Positions 1 through 8,188 of a DNA stretch of 64,000 nucleotides are shown here, one piece after another. Each line of letters starts with the position of its first letter. Within the stretch, counting starts at the first letter, position 1. The position numbers were made by a program, and so were the translations under genes. Below the pieces are notes generated by a model. That model was not told the origin of the DNA and ran no database searches. It worked only from the letters and a program-made list of their open reading frames with translations. Source of the stretch: Tautonia marina (GTDB lineage: Bacteria; Planctomycetota; Planctomycetia; Isosphaerales; Isosphaeraceae). The stretch is taken from assembly GCF_009177065.1 (NCBI RefSeq), contig NZ_WEZF01000001.1, positions 372,001-436,000 on the forward strand, given 5' to 3'.

Positions 1-1
1 G

Positions 2-301
2 CTGGCCGCGCCGACCGTCTCGGGCTTGCTCTCGCGGTCGGTCGCGCCGAGCCGACAGGGGGCCATCTTTGGGGCCTTGCTCTCAGCTCAAACGTTTGCT
101 CGATTGGTGAATTATCAAACCGCGAATGAGTTGCTCGGTCGCTACGGCCCCTCGGCCCCGTACTGGGAAGGCGCGGCGATCGCCCTCTTGGCCTTGCTCT
201 TGTCTGGCTGGGCGATCCGCGCGGCCCGCTCCTCGGGCCATCCTGCCGGTGAAGCCCATCTGGCAGGCGTGGCCTCCGACAGCGACGATCGTGAAGTCTG
301 A
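2..301 (+). CDS. MFS transporter, C-terminal fragment
   Basis: This is the 3' end of a gene that starts before the window; the open frame runs from base 2 to the TGA at 299-301 (99 codons). The residues before the first Met are in frame and read as a loop and helix of an MFS carrier. The segment RQGAIFGALLSAQTFAR is typical of the Tet/drug-efflux branch (GxxxG-like helix followed by a polar turn). A last hydrophobic helix (AIALLALLLSGWAI) is followed by a basic and acidic cytoplasmic tail. The substrate cannot be deduced. The alternative is a related 12-TM permease, but MFS fits best. Confidence 0.7.
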   Translation: MAAPTVSGLLSRSVAPSRQGAIFGALLSAQTFARLVNYQTANELLGRYGPSAPYWEGAAIALLALLLSGWAIRAARSSGHPAGEAHLAGVASDSDDREV

Positions 302-454
302 ACCCCCCTCGACCGCGCGATCCCTTGCCTTTATGCCGACTGATCCGACCGACGGAACCGCGGCGGTTGATTCGAACGGGGCTCCGCGGTAGCCTCAAGA
401 GCCGATTGGCCCGAGTTTCCCGAACCAACCCGCAGCACCGAGGATTACCCGATC

Positions 455-916
455 ATGGGCGCCGACGCTCGCATCGAAGAACTGAAGCTGGAACTGCCCA
501 AGGCCCCGAAACCGGTGGCAACCTACGTGACGGCGAACCGTCACGGTGACCTGCTCTATGTCTCGGGCCACGGCCCGCTGAAGCCCGACGGGTCCATGTA
601 TACCGGCAAGCTCGGGGCCGAGCTTGACCTGGAAGCCGGCAAGGTCGCCGCGCGTCAGGTCGGCCTGGCGATTCTGGCCACCTTGCGAGCCCACCTGGGG
701 ACCCTCGACAAGGTCGAGCGGCTCATCAAGACCCTCGCCCTGGTCAACTGCACGAGTGAATTCGCCCAGCAACCTCAGGTGATTAACGGCTACTCCGACC
801 TGATGCGCGACGTGTTCGGCGACGCAGGCGTCGGGGCCCGAAGCGCCCTGGGAACGAACTCGTTGCCTGGCAACATCGCTGTCGAGATCGAAGCGATCTT
901 CCAGGTCAAGGACTGA
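455..916 (+). CDS. RidA family protein (YjgF/YER057c/UK114)
   Basis: The protein has 153 residues, the usual length of the longer RidA subgroup. RidA proteins form trimers, and the archetype hydrolyses reactive enamines/imines released by PLP enzymes. The fold signature is visible: YVSGHGPL near residues 35-42, and the C-terminal GARSALGTNSLPG with Arg129, equivalent to the catalytic Arg105 of RidA, followed by the strand VEIEAIF. Members of this subgroup sometimes keep the Arg but act on other substrates, so the exact activity is inferred. A perfect 13-bp hairpin follows the stop codon, which suggests a single-gene transcript. Confidence 0.9.
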   Translation: MGADARIEELKLELPKAPKPVATYVTANRHGDLLYVSGHGPLKPDGSMYTGKLGAELDLEAGKVAARQVGLAILATLRAHLGTLDKVERLIKTLALVNCTSEFAQQPQVINGYSDLMRDVFGDAGVGARSALGTNSLPGNIAVEIEAIFQVKD

Positions 917-931
917 TGTCGCAGACCCGCC

Positions 932-964
932 CATCCCGTTTTCGAGTGATCCGAAAACGGGATG
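932..964 (+). terminator. Hairpin terminator after the RidA gene
   Basis: A perfect 13-bp inverted repeat (932-944 with 952-964) encloses a 7-nt loop and lies 16 bases after the RidA stop codon. There is no U-tract, so it may be a processing or pausing hairpin rather than a classical intrinsic terminator. Confidence 0.6.
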
Positions 965-1016
965 GATTCCCAATCAATAATCATGCCGCCCTTGGATTTT
1001 GAGGAATGGAAATTCA

Positions 1017-1250
1017 TTGAAAAACAAAACGTCAGAATATCGCTATGTCATCCTTGACTACAACGGCAATTGCTGGTTGGTTCAGGACAACGCCACACAG
1101 AAGACCTCCGGCCTGCCGTCGATGCTGGACGAGGGTTGGGTTCCCGTCCGGGAAACGCCCTTTCATACGGAAGGAACAGTGACTCCTTACGTCTTGATTC
1201 TTCTCGAACGAGATGGCGCAGGGGCAGGCAATGACTTCGGTTTCGCCTGA
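1017..1250 (+). CDS. Small hypothetical protein
   Basis: I do not recognise this family. The reading frame encodes 77 residues from TTG 1017, about 11 bases after a GAGGA sequence. A TTG at 999 would add six residues. The visible features are SEYRYVILDYNGNCWLVQ and a closing strand YVLILLER, which look like a small alpha/beta or beta-sheet domain, and an acidic, glycine-rich tail. It sits between a terminator hairpin and the SDR gene, on the same strand as both. Codon bias is weaker than in its neighbours, so it might be non-coding, but the strand-like protein pattern supports a real small gene. Confidence 0.4.
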   Translation: MKNKTSEYRYVILDYNGNCWLVQDNATQKTSGLPSMLDEGWVPVRETPFHTEGTVTPYVLILLERDGAGAGNDFGFA

Positions 1251-1283
1251 CCCACGCGGGGGGACCAACCGGGAGACGGCACC

Positions 1284-2126
1284 GTGACCCGACCAGGAGG
1301 ACGACTCGACGGCCGATCCTGCCTGATCGTGGGCGGAACCGGTGGCATTGGCCTGGCAACAGCCGAACGCTTCCTGGCTGAAGGGGCACGCGTTGTCGTT
1401 TCGGGCAAGACCGCGGGGGAGGCGGGCGAGGCGTTGACCAGGCTAGGCCCGCTGGGCCCGGCCCAAAGCATCCAGGCGGATGCTGCTGTCGAATCCTCGG
1501 TCATTGCCTTGTTCGATCAGGCGATGGGGTGGCTCGGCGGTCGGCTCGATGTGCTGGTGCATGTGGCCGGGATCAGTGGCCGGCGCTTCGGCGATGGCCC
1601 ACTCGACGCCTGCTCGCTCGACGGTTGGGAAACGGTCATGGGAGTCAACGCGCGAGGAGTTTTCCTGACGAATCGAGAAGCGGTCAAGCGTATGCTGATG
1701 AAAGAACCGGAAACGATTCCCGAATCGGTGGTAGGTGCGCGGGGGGCTATCGTCAATGTTGGCTCGGTGCTCGCCAGGTCTCCTGCTCCCGTGCATTTCG
1801 GCACCATTGCCTACGCGGCGAGCAAGGGAGCGGTCGAAGCAATGACGCGAGCCGCAGCGGCGCGCTACGCAAGCGATGGGATCCGGATCAATCTGGTCGC
1901 CCCCGGTCTGATCGAAACGCCGATGGCCGCCCGAGCCGTCACCGACCCGGCCATCCGCCACTACCTGCGGACGAAGCAACCGATGGTCGGTGGCCCTGGA
2001 TCGGCCGGCGACGTGGCCGAGGCCGCCCTCTTTCTGGCCGAACCGGCCAATCGATTCGTGACGGGAGTCGTGCTGGAGGTCGATGGCGGTTGGTCGCTTT
2101 CCGATGGTCAACATTTGGGTGAGTGA
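1284..2126 (+). CDS. SDR family NAD(P)-dependent oxidoreductase
   Basis: The protein has 280 residues and is a classical short-chain dehydrogenase/reductase with a cytosolic Rossmann fold. The cofactor loop GGTGGIG is at residues 17-23, the HVAG motif (usually NNAG) near 93, catalytic Ser161 in NVGSV, and Tyr177/Lys181 in YAASK. The C-terminal VLEVDGGWSLS is also typical. It starts at GTG 1284 with a GGGAG sequence about 8 bases upstream. Its stop lies four bases before the next gene's start, so the two are probably co-translated. The substrate is unknown; pairing with a sugar-phosphate-binding SIS protein hints at sugar metabolism, which is inference. Confidence 0.9.
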   Translation: MTRPGGRLDGRSCLIVGGTGGIGLATAERFLAEGARVVVSGKTAGEAGEALTRLGPLGPAQSIQADAAVESSVIALFDQAMGWLGGRLDVLVHVAGISGRRFGDGPLDACSLDGWETVMGVNARGVFLTNREAVKRMLMKEPETIPESVVGARGAIVNVGSVLARSPAPVHFGTIAYAASKGAVEAMTRAAAARYASDGIRINLVAPGLIETPMAARAVTDPAIRHYLRTKQPMVGGPGSAGDVAEAALFLAEPANRFVTGVVLEVDGGWSLSDGQHLGE

Positions 2127-2130
2127 AAAA

Positions 2131-2919
2131 ATGTCAGCCATTGAAGATGAGAACGTGTTTTCCCAATATCTGGGCGCGGCCCGATCGGCGCTCGACGCGA
2201 TCGAGGCGACGCAGCTCGACCCCATTCGGGAGGTTTCCCGACGGTTTACGGAGGCGATTCTGGCGGATCGCCTGGTTCATGTCTTTGGCACCGGACACTC
2301 GCGAATGGCGGTGGAGGAGATGTTCCCTCGGTACGGCTCGTTTCCCGGATTCCATCCGATTGTCGAGCTATCCATGACTTTTCATAACCCGGTCGTGGGA
2401 GCCAACGGTCAGCGGCAGGCGATGTTTCTGGAGAATGTGCAGGGGTTTGGCCCCGTTCTTTGGCGGAACTTTGTCACCGACCCGAGCGACTGCTTGCTTG
2501 CCATCTCCACCAGCGGCTGTAACGCCGTGACGATCGACGTGGCGATCGAGGCGAAACGCCTGGGGATGACGGTCGTTGCTCTGACATCGCTGGCGCATAG
2601 TGCCGCCTCCACCTCGCGGCATGAGTCGGGCAAGAAGCTGCATGAGGTGGCGGATCTGGTGCTCGACCAGAAGGCTCCGGCTGGGGATTCGAGTGTCTGG
2701 ATTTCGGGGCTGGAAACACCGGTCGCGCCGATTTCATCGGTCACGGGTTGCACCATCATCAACCTCGTGAAGGCCGAGGTGGCCCGACTGCTCACCGAGG
2801 CCGGTCGGCCGCCAAAAGTGTTGACCGCCGCGTGTCACGTCGGGGCGGAGCGGGCGAAGGCTCTGTTTGAGGAAACGTACGACGACTATCGAAGACGAGT
2901 CGGCGTCCTCTATCGCTGA
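2131..2919 (+). CDS. SIS domain-containing protein (UPF0309-like)
   Basis: The protein has 262 residues from ATG 2131, which has a GGTGAG sequence 6-7 bases upstream and sits just after the SDR stop. An in-frame GTG at 2119 is a weaker alternative. The sugar isomerase (SIS) fold is seen in LVHVFGTGHSRMAVEEMFPR and in the phosphate-binding ISTSGCNAVTIDVA. The length and the acidic N-terminal helix match the UPF0309 subgroup of proteins that bind phosphosugars. No catalytic assignment is possible from sequence alone. The convergent arsS gene begins its stop only 55 bases downstream. Confidence 0.85.
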   Translation: MSAIEDENVFSQYLGAARSALDAIEATQLDPIREVSRRFTEAILADRLVHVFGTGHSRMAVEEMFPRYGSFPGFHPIVELSMTFHNPVVGANGQRQAMFLENVQGFGPVLWRNFVTDPSDCLLAISTSGCNAVTIDVAIEAKRLGMTVVALTSLAHSAASTSRHESGKKLHEVADLVLDQKAPAGDSSVWISGLETPVAPISSVTGCTIINLVKAEVARLLTEAGRPPKVLTAACHVGAERAKALFEETYDDYRRRVGVLYR

Positions 2920-2941
2920 GGGAAGGGGAAAGGAGTTGTTT

Positions 2942-2961
2942 AAAATTTAAGTGTAAATTTT
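2942..2961. terminator. AT-only hairpin between convergent genes
   Basis: A perfect 8-bp inverted repeat of only A and T (2942-2949 with 2954-2961), loop AGTG, lies between the SIS gene (+) and arsS (-). Such an AT stretch is conspicuous in this GC-rich DNA. It may act as a weak bidirectional terminator because it gives a U-run on both strands. Confidence 0.35.
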
Positions 2962-2974
2962 TGTTAGTGCGTTG

Positions 2975-4006
2975 TCATTGGGCCACCTGACCTCCGCAGC
3001 TGGAGCCGGAGCCGGCTGTGCAGCCGTAGCAGTGCAGGCCGGTCACGATGGGCTCGGCGATGAGGTGGTCGAGGTCGAAGTCGGCAATGTGCCGCGGGGA
3101 GGTGGGAAGGTCAAGCTGTTGGTTGAAGTCGCAGTCGTACAGGGTGCCGTCCCAGGAGACGGACAGCAACGAGCGGCACATCACCCCTTCCGCGGCGGTC
3201 GGGTTGTAGGAAGCAATCAATCGAGTCATATAGGATTCATACTGATTTGTTCGAATCAAAAATTCGAGAAATCGGTTGATCGGCATGTTTGTGATCACGT
3301 AGAGGTGGTTGAATGTAATCTCATAGCGGTTTTTGAGCTCACGGCGAAAGTCAGCTTCGATTGACGATTGTTTCGGAGGAAGAAACGCACCGGTGGGGTT
3401 GTAGACGAGATTGAGCAGCAATCCGGAGTCGGGGAGTCCGTAGCCGAGCCTGTTGAGCCGACGGAGAGCGGTGATCGAGTCCTCGAAGACACCGTCGCCG
3501 CGCTGGGCGTTGGTCGAGCGCGGGAGGTAGGAGGGGAGGCTGGCGACGATCTCGACTCGGTGCCGGGCGAGAAATTCGGGAAGCGCTTTGAAACGAGGGA
3601 CAGTGAGGATGGTGAGGTTGCAGCGGTCGATCAAATGGCGGCCGAGCGTGCGGATTTGTTCAACGAACCAGGAAAAATGAGGATTCAGTTCGGGAGCGCC
3701 GCCGGTGAGATCAACCCTGGGGATGCCGGTGGTTTCGAGGACTCGCAGACAGTGCGTCATGGTCTCCCGAGTCATGATCTCGGTGCGGTCGGGGCCAGCA
3801 TCAACGTGGCAATGTTTGCACGTTTGATTACACATCTTGCCGAGGTTGATCTGCAAGGTGTCGATCTTGGTGCGCGTCAGGGGGTGGAGTCCGTGCGAGG
3901 CGAGAGATTCCTCGAATGGACGAAAGTTGCCTGATGGTCGAAGGATCCGGAGTTGCTCGTCGATGGTCGCCAGGGGGTGTCCCTGGCCGAGGAGACTTCG
4001 GGGCAT
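2975..4006 (-). CDS. arsS: Arsenosugar biosynthesis radical SAM protein ArsS
   Basis: The protein has 343 residues from ATG 4006; an in-frame GTG at 4090 would add 28 residues rich in Pro, Asp and Arg that family members normally lack. The radical SAM cluster motif CNQTCKHC is at residues 59-66, followed by HVDAGPDR and the SAM-binding LTGGAPELNPHF. The C-terminal Cys-rich HCYGCTAGSGSSCGG is diagnostic of ArsS, which transfers the 5'-deoxyadenosyl group to dimethylated arsenic on the path to arsenosugars. Some family members carry selenocysteine; this one has Cys codons throughout. It is the last gene of a minus-strand run with glutamate decarboxylase and the associated CMD protein. No arsM methyltransferase is in the window. 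Confidence 0.9.
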   Translation of the reverse strand: MPRSLLGQGHPLATIDEQLRILRPSGNFRPFEESLASHGLHPLTRTKIDTLQINLGKMCNQTCKHCHVDAGPDRTEIMTRETMTHCLRVLETTGIPRVDLTGGAPELNPHFSWFVEQIRTLGRHLIDRCNLTILTVPRFKALPEFLARHRVEIVASLPSYLPRSTNAQRGDGVFEDSITALRRLNRLGYGLPDSGLLLNLVYNPTGAFLPPKQSSIEADFRRELKNRYEITFNHLYVITNMPINRFLEFLIRTNQYESYMTRLIASYNPTAAEGVMCRSLLSVSWDGTLYDCDFNQQLDLPTSPRHIADFDLDHLIAEPIVTGLHCYGCTAGSGSSCGGQVAQ

Positions 4007-4119
4007 GGCAGGCTCGCGAGTCGGGTCGAGGGACGATCGAGGGTCGTCTTGATCGTACCAAGAGCCTCGCGGAAATGGGACCTCTCGCACGATCGGGGTG
4101 TTCAGCGGAGCAGGTAGGA

Positions 4120-5505
4120 TCAGCAGACACCGTGCGGGCGGCTGTCGGAAGCAGGGGGCAGATGCACGGCGCGAAGGCGATCGACCTTGGCCAGTGCTGC
4201 TTTGAGGTCGCTAACGAACAGTTCGGCAAGGTCTCGGCTGAAGTTTTCTCGGACGACGGCACGCAGCACGCGAATTTCCTGCGCATTGGGAGGAAGAGGA
4301 TAGGCGGGAACGATCCAACCCCGTTCGCGGAGCGTCTCGGAAAGAAGGTCGAGCGTTTCGGAAGGCTCGGAAGGGTCGGCGAGGGTCAGGGCGACGACAG
4401 GAATGGCTCGGGTGTCGCCGAGGCGTCGAAAGCGGCCGAGGGAATCGATTCGCTCCTGAAGATACGTGGCGTTCTCCATGATGTTGCCGATGATTCGGGA
4501 ATATCCGGCAACACCGAGGCGGAGGAAGTTGAAATACTGAAGCAAGACGGGAGCACTGGCCCGAGAGAAGTTGAGGCTGTAGTTTGACATCTCGCCGCCG
4601 AGGTAGCTGATCTTGAACACAAGCTCGTCGGGGAGGTCGGTCGTGTCTCGGAAGACGACGGTGCCGATGCCAGGGTAGACAAGGCCAAACTTGTGATTCG
4701 AAACGTTGATGGACCGGACGCGTTCGAGGCGGAAGTCCCAGGCAAGTTCCGGATTGACGAAGGGGACGACAAACCCACCGCTTGCTGCGTCGACATGAAT
4801 GGGAATGTTCCATCCCTTTTCGGCCTGGAGCTGGTCGAGCAGGGTGGCGATCTCAGCGATCGGGTCAATCTGGCCGGTAAAGGTTGTGCCGAGGACGCAG
4901 CCGACGGCGATCGTGTTTTCGTCGACTCGGTCGGCCACGCCTTGTGGCGTGAGGATGTGGCAGTCGGGTGAGAGCGGGGCGATTCGGGCTTCGACGTCGA
5001 AATACCTCGTGAACTTTTCCCAGCAGGTATGAACATCTGCGCCGAAGACAACGTTGGGGCGATCGGTGGGTGCCCCTTGAGATTCGCGTCGCTTCCGCCA
5101 GGCCCATTTGTGGGCCAGGAGCCCGAGCATGATCGCCTCGGACGATCCGACCGTGCAGGTGCCGACGGGTGTGGCGTCGTCGGGAGCGTGAAAGAGGCGA
5201 CCGATCATGCTGACGACGCGGCGGTGGATCTCGTCCGTCTGGGGGTATTCGTCCTGATCGATCAGATTTTTGTTCAGAACATCTCCCACCAACCGATCGG
5301 CTTCGGGCTCCATCCAGGTGGTGACGAAACTGGCGAGATTTAACGCGGGGTTTCCGTCGAGCTGCAACTCATCGCGGACGAGCTGGGCCGCGACCTCGGC
5401 GGGCATGCCGTCGTGGGGGATGCGGTCACGGGGAATGGACCGAGCGAAGTCTCGGGAGGCGTAGGTCGGTGCCAGTTCGGCATCGGTGTGGCGAATCCGT
5501 TTCAT
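4120..5505 (-). CDS. gad: Glutamate decarboxylase (PLP-dependent)
   Basis: The protein has 461 residues, the normal size of bacterial Gad. It converts L-glutamate to GABA, consuming a proton. The group II decarboxylase features are clear: VGTCTVGSSEAIMLG at 114-128, HVDAASGGFVVPF at 238-250 with the PLP-pairing Asp, and SINVSNHKFGLVYPG with the Schiff-base Lys272. The C-terminus (HGVC) ends in the plug region that closes the site at neutral pH in the E. coli enzyme, though here it is not the usual His-Thr ending. It lies between the arsenosugar peroxidase-like gene and arsS, 33 bases from the former, an unusual neighbourhood. Confidence 0.93.
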   Translation of the reverse strand: MKRIRHTDAELAPTYASRDFARSIPRDRIPHDGMPAEVAAQLVRDELQLDGNPALNLASFVTTWMEPEADRLVGDVLNKNLIDQDEYPQTDEIHRRVVSMIGRLFHAPDDATPVGTCTVGSSEAIMLGLLAHKWAWRKRRESQGAPTDRPNVVFGADVHTCWEKFTRYFDVEARIAPLSPDCHILTPQGVADRVDENTIAVGCVLGTTFTGQIDPIAEIATLLDQLQAEKGWNIPIHVDAASGGFVVPFVNPELAWDFRLERVRSINVSNHKFGLVYPGIGTVVFRDTTDLPDELVFKISYLGGEMSNYSLNFSRASAPVLLQYFNFLRLGVAGYSRIIGNIMENATYLQERIDSLGRFRRLGDTRAIPVVALTLADPSEPSETLDLLSETLRERGWIVPAYPLPPNAQEIRVLRAVVRENFSRDLAELFVSDLKAALAKVDRLRAVHLPPASDSRPHGVC

Positions 5506-5538
5506 CAGCCTCGGAACCTCGCTCGGAAGATGGGGTGA

Positions 5539-5874
5539 CTACATCGAGAGGGAGTCGTGGATGTCTTTCATCTGCACGCCGTGAACCAAGGCAACCCCGG
5601 CCCGCAAGGCGGCGGCGACCTGAACGGCTTCGGTCATCTGTTCGAGGTTTGAACCATTTTCCAGACAACTGCGTGTGTAGGCGTCGATGCAATACGGGCA
5701 GCGTTCGTTGTGGGCAACGGCCAGGGCAATGAGGGCTTTCTCACGAGCCGAGAGGGCTCCGTCCTCGAAGACGGCGCCATACCACTGCTGAAACTTTTCC
5801 CAAAGGGCGGGGGCGCCTTCGGCGATTTCCGGGAATCGGGGGAGGTCCTCGGGGTTGTAATAGGACGAGGGCAT
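5539..5874 (-). CDS. Arsenosugar biosynthesis-associated CMD peroxidase-like protein
   Basis: The protein has 111 residues and one carboxymuconolactone decarboxylase/AhpD-type domain. The redox motif C59-P-Y-C62 follows LIALAVAHNER, and a His/Asp pattern follows in IDAYTRSC. The N-terminal MPSSYYNPEDLPRFPEIAEG is characteristic of the small family found beside arsS. It is presumed to act as a peroxidase or thiol-redox partner in arsenosugar formation; the reaction itself has not been shown in this sequence. It precedes gad and arsS on the same strand, so a single transcript is plausible. Confidence 0.85.
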   Translation of the reverse strand: MPSSYYNPEDLPRFPEIAEGAPALWEKFQQWYGAVFEDGALSAREKALIALAVAHNERCPYCIDAYTRSCLENGSNLEQMTEAVQVAAALRAGVALVHGVQMKDIHDSLSM

Positions 5875-5942
5875 GGGGCTGTCAACTCCTTTTTCTTCGA
5901 GGACGGGGAATCATGATGATGCCGTAACTCGTCGATCGAATG

Positions 5943-8147
5943 TCACGAGGGGAGCGGCGTGAGTCGGACCCGGGCAAAAAGGGCCGAGAGGACGTAGAAG
6001 CCGACGGCAACCCAGATGAGATTGTTGAATCCGAGGGCCAGTGACAGGTTCTCACTGAGGCCGCCCACCACCACCCCGGCCACGTTGGCGCCCAACGCAA
6101 GGTCGGGGCGGGCTCGGTCGCGGAAGGCGGACGCGAAGATGATGCCGGCAAAGAAGACTGGCAGGAAGACCACCGTGCAGGAGACCACCACCCGGAGGAC
6201 GTCGGGCAGGGCGAGGTAGGTTTCCAGAGGGACCACCACATTTGCCAGCAAGGCGAGTACCAAGGCCACGTAAAAGGGCCACTGGCGTGTTGGCTTCATC
6301 CGGATGACCCAGAGATTGGCCAGGAGGACCATGACCAGGATCGCGCCGAAGACGATCGAGTTGACGGCCCAGGTTGATCCGAAAAGAAGTGCCATATGAA
6401 CGACCCCCTTGGTTTCAAGGAGCATGAAACCGGCTCCAAGAAAGAACATCTGGATGTCGGGTCGTCCGCGTTTGATCGGGGCGAAGCCAAGGAGCAGGGC
6501 GATCGAGAGGATGCCGACGATCGCCATTCCCCGGAGGTTGAGGTTGGGGATCGAAGGGTCTTTCAGGTACAGGAAGGGCCAGGAATCCGTGGGAACGCGG
6601 GAGATGCCTTCGGTGATGACGCTGGCGGGTCGAAGGGCATCATTGGGCGCACGGGTTCGAGGGGCAAAAACTCCGTCGGCGACGCCCGTTTCAGGGTCGA
6701 GGGATGTGTCGAGAACCTGATCGTTCGCAAAGCGTTCACGGGCCTGTTCGATTGCAGGTGTCGTCCCATTGCCGGCCATGAGAAAGGTGATGTGATTGCT
6801 TTGTGAGGCGTCGGGGCGGATTTCGTCTTGAGGGGGCAGCGAGAAGACGACCGGTGGCGCGCCGAAGGCGGCATCGATCATCAGGTCGATCCGTCCCACG
6901 ACCCAACCTTGACGATAGTAATTGTAGGCCGCGAAGACTCCACCGGGTTTGAGGCGGGCCTGGATGTCTCGCATCGCCTGATCGGTGAACAGAAAACTTT
7001 CCAGCCGGAGGCTCGAATAGCCGGAATGAAGGACAAGTGAATCAACAAGCGCGTAAATGATGAGATCGTATTTTTTGTCGGTGGTGCGTAGGAATCCCCG
7101 GCCGTCGGTGAGGTGGACGGTGACGCGGGGGTCTTGATAGGGGCGATTCGGGTGGTGCTGCTGCCCGAGTCGCTGAAGGGTGGGATCGATCTCGACCGCG
7201 TCGATTTGTTCGGCGCCGAATTGCAAGGCCGAGGCCACGTCGTTACCCGACCCGGCCCCGATGATCAGGACATCCTTGAAGGCGTCGCCACCACCGGCCC
7301 GATTCAAGAGGTGTGGGAGCCAGTAGGCTCGGCCGGTCGTCTCGACATCGACCATTTGCTGATGGCCAATATTGTTGGTTTCGATGAGTCGAGCATCGCT
7401 TGAGTACTCGACCTTGTAGTAGGGCGACCAGAAGGTGCGGGCTTCGTTGCCCGGCCCGAAGGCGGAAATGGCGGCGATGTAGAGCAAGCCGATCAGGCTT
7501 CCGATCTGGAGGATTGATCGCTTGCACAAAAGCGCGATGAAAACTCCAGATGCCACGGCGAACCACAGGAGCGGTGTCGTTTCAAAACGCGAGGCGAGCG
7601 CGAAGCCTGCAATTCCGACCAGACTACCGGCGATGTCGGTGGAATAGGCCGCGACTCGTTGGGGAATGGCGTTGAAGCGACGGCCCATCACCTGGCCGAT
7701 ACCGATGAACATGATGGCGATCAGGACGAAAAAGCCCCCAGCCAGGACCTCGATGGGGATGACCCAGGCAAACGGATCGCGCGCGAGGTATTCCGTTCCA
7801 AAATAGATTTGTTGCGGCGATCCCCGCCCTCCCACCTCGACCATGATCCCACTGCCGGTTCGGTGGGCAGAGAGGAGCCATTGCGCCAGCAGGGCGGCGA
7901 CTAGTCCGACCGGAAGGGTCAGGCGGGAATAGTCTCTGGGAGATGATGCCGCCAGCAGCCCGACCGACAGCCCGAGAAAGCAGGCCATCAGCACCAGGTT
8001 TGTGAAGAACGTCAGGAATGCGACCGTCGCCCCGAACCATCGAATGCAGGCCAACTCCAGGAACAGGGCGACGAAGCTGATGAGGAACAGCTCAACATAG
8101 GCCCGTCTCGTGGTGATGGTCGGGTCAGAGAGTGTTGGAGATTCCAT
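5943..8147 (-). CDS. Membrane protein with spermidine-synthase-like methyltransferase-fold domain
   Basis: The protein has 734 residues: six or seven N-terminal membrane helices (about 17-230), a central Rossmann-like domain, and another six C-terminal helices (about 545-725). The central domain has IGAGSGND (296-303), VEIDP (318-322) and HLTDGRGFL, the pattern of spermidine synthase and related aminopropyl/methyl transferases. Both membrane flanks match the SpeE-like transmembrane family. A true polyamine role is uncertain, because membrane forms often lack the full active-site set. It is co-oriented with the arsenosugar genes, 68 bases upstream of the CMD gene. Confidence 0.75.
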   Translation of the reverse strand: MESPTLSDPTITTRRAYVELFLISFVALFLELACIRWFGATVAFLTFFTNLVLMACFLGLSVGLLAASSPRDYSRLTLPVGLVAALLAQWLLSAHRTGSGIMVEVGGRGSPQQIYFGTEYLARDPFAWVIPIEVLAGGFFVLIAIMFIGIGQVMGRRFNAIPQRVAAYSTDIAGSLVGIAGFALASRFETTPLLWFAVASGVFIALLCKRSILQIGSLIGLLYIAAISAFGPGNEARTFWSPYYKVEYSSDARLIETNNIGHQQMVDVETTGRAYWLPHLLNRAGGGDAFKDVLIIGAGSGNDVASALQFGAEQIDAVEIDPTLQRLGQQHHPNRPYQDPRVTVHLTDGRGFLRTTDKKYDLIIYALVDSLVLHSGYSSLRLESFLFTDQAMRDIQARLKPGGVFAAYNYYRQGWVVGRIDLMIDAAFGAPPVVFSLPPQDEIRPDASQSNHITFLMAGNGTTPAIEQARERFANDQVLDTSLDPETGVADGVFAPRTRAPNDALRPASVITEGISRVPTDSWPFLYLKDPSIPNLNLRGMAIVGILSIALLLGFAPIKRGRPDIQMFFLGAGFMLLETKGVVHMALLFGSTWAVNSIVFGAILVMVLLANLWVIRMKPTRQWPFYVALVLALLANVVVPLETYLALPDVLRVVVSCTVVFLPVFFAGIIFASAFRDRARPDLALGANVAGVVVGGLSENLSLALGFNNLIWVAVGFYVLSALFARVRLTPLPS

Positions 8148-8188
8148 GCGTTCTGATCTTCCAGCCGAGAAATCGAGGGACGAGTTGG

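Noticed and set aside
2975-4006. ArsS as a selenoprotein like some of its relatives
   Set aside because: The Cys-rich motifs are all encoded by Cys codons and no in-frame TGA occurs.
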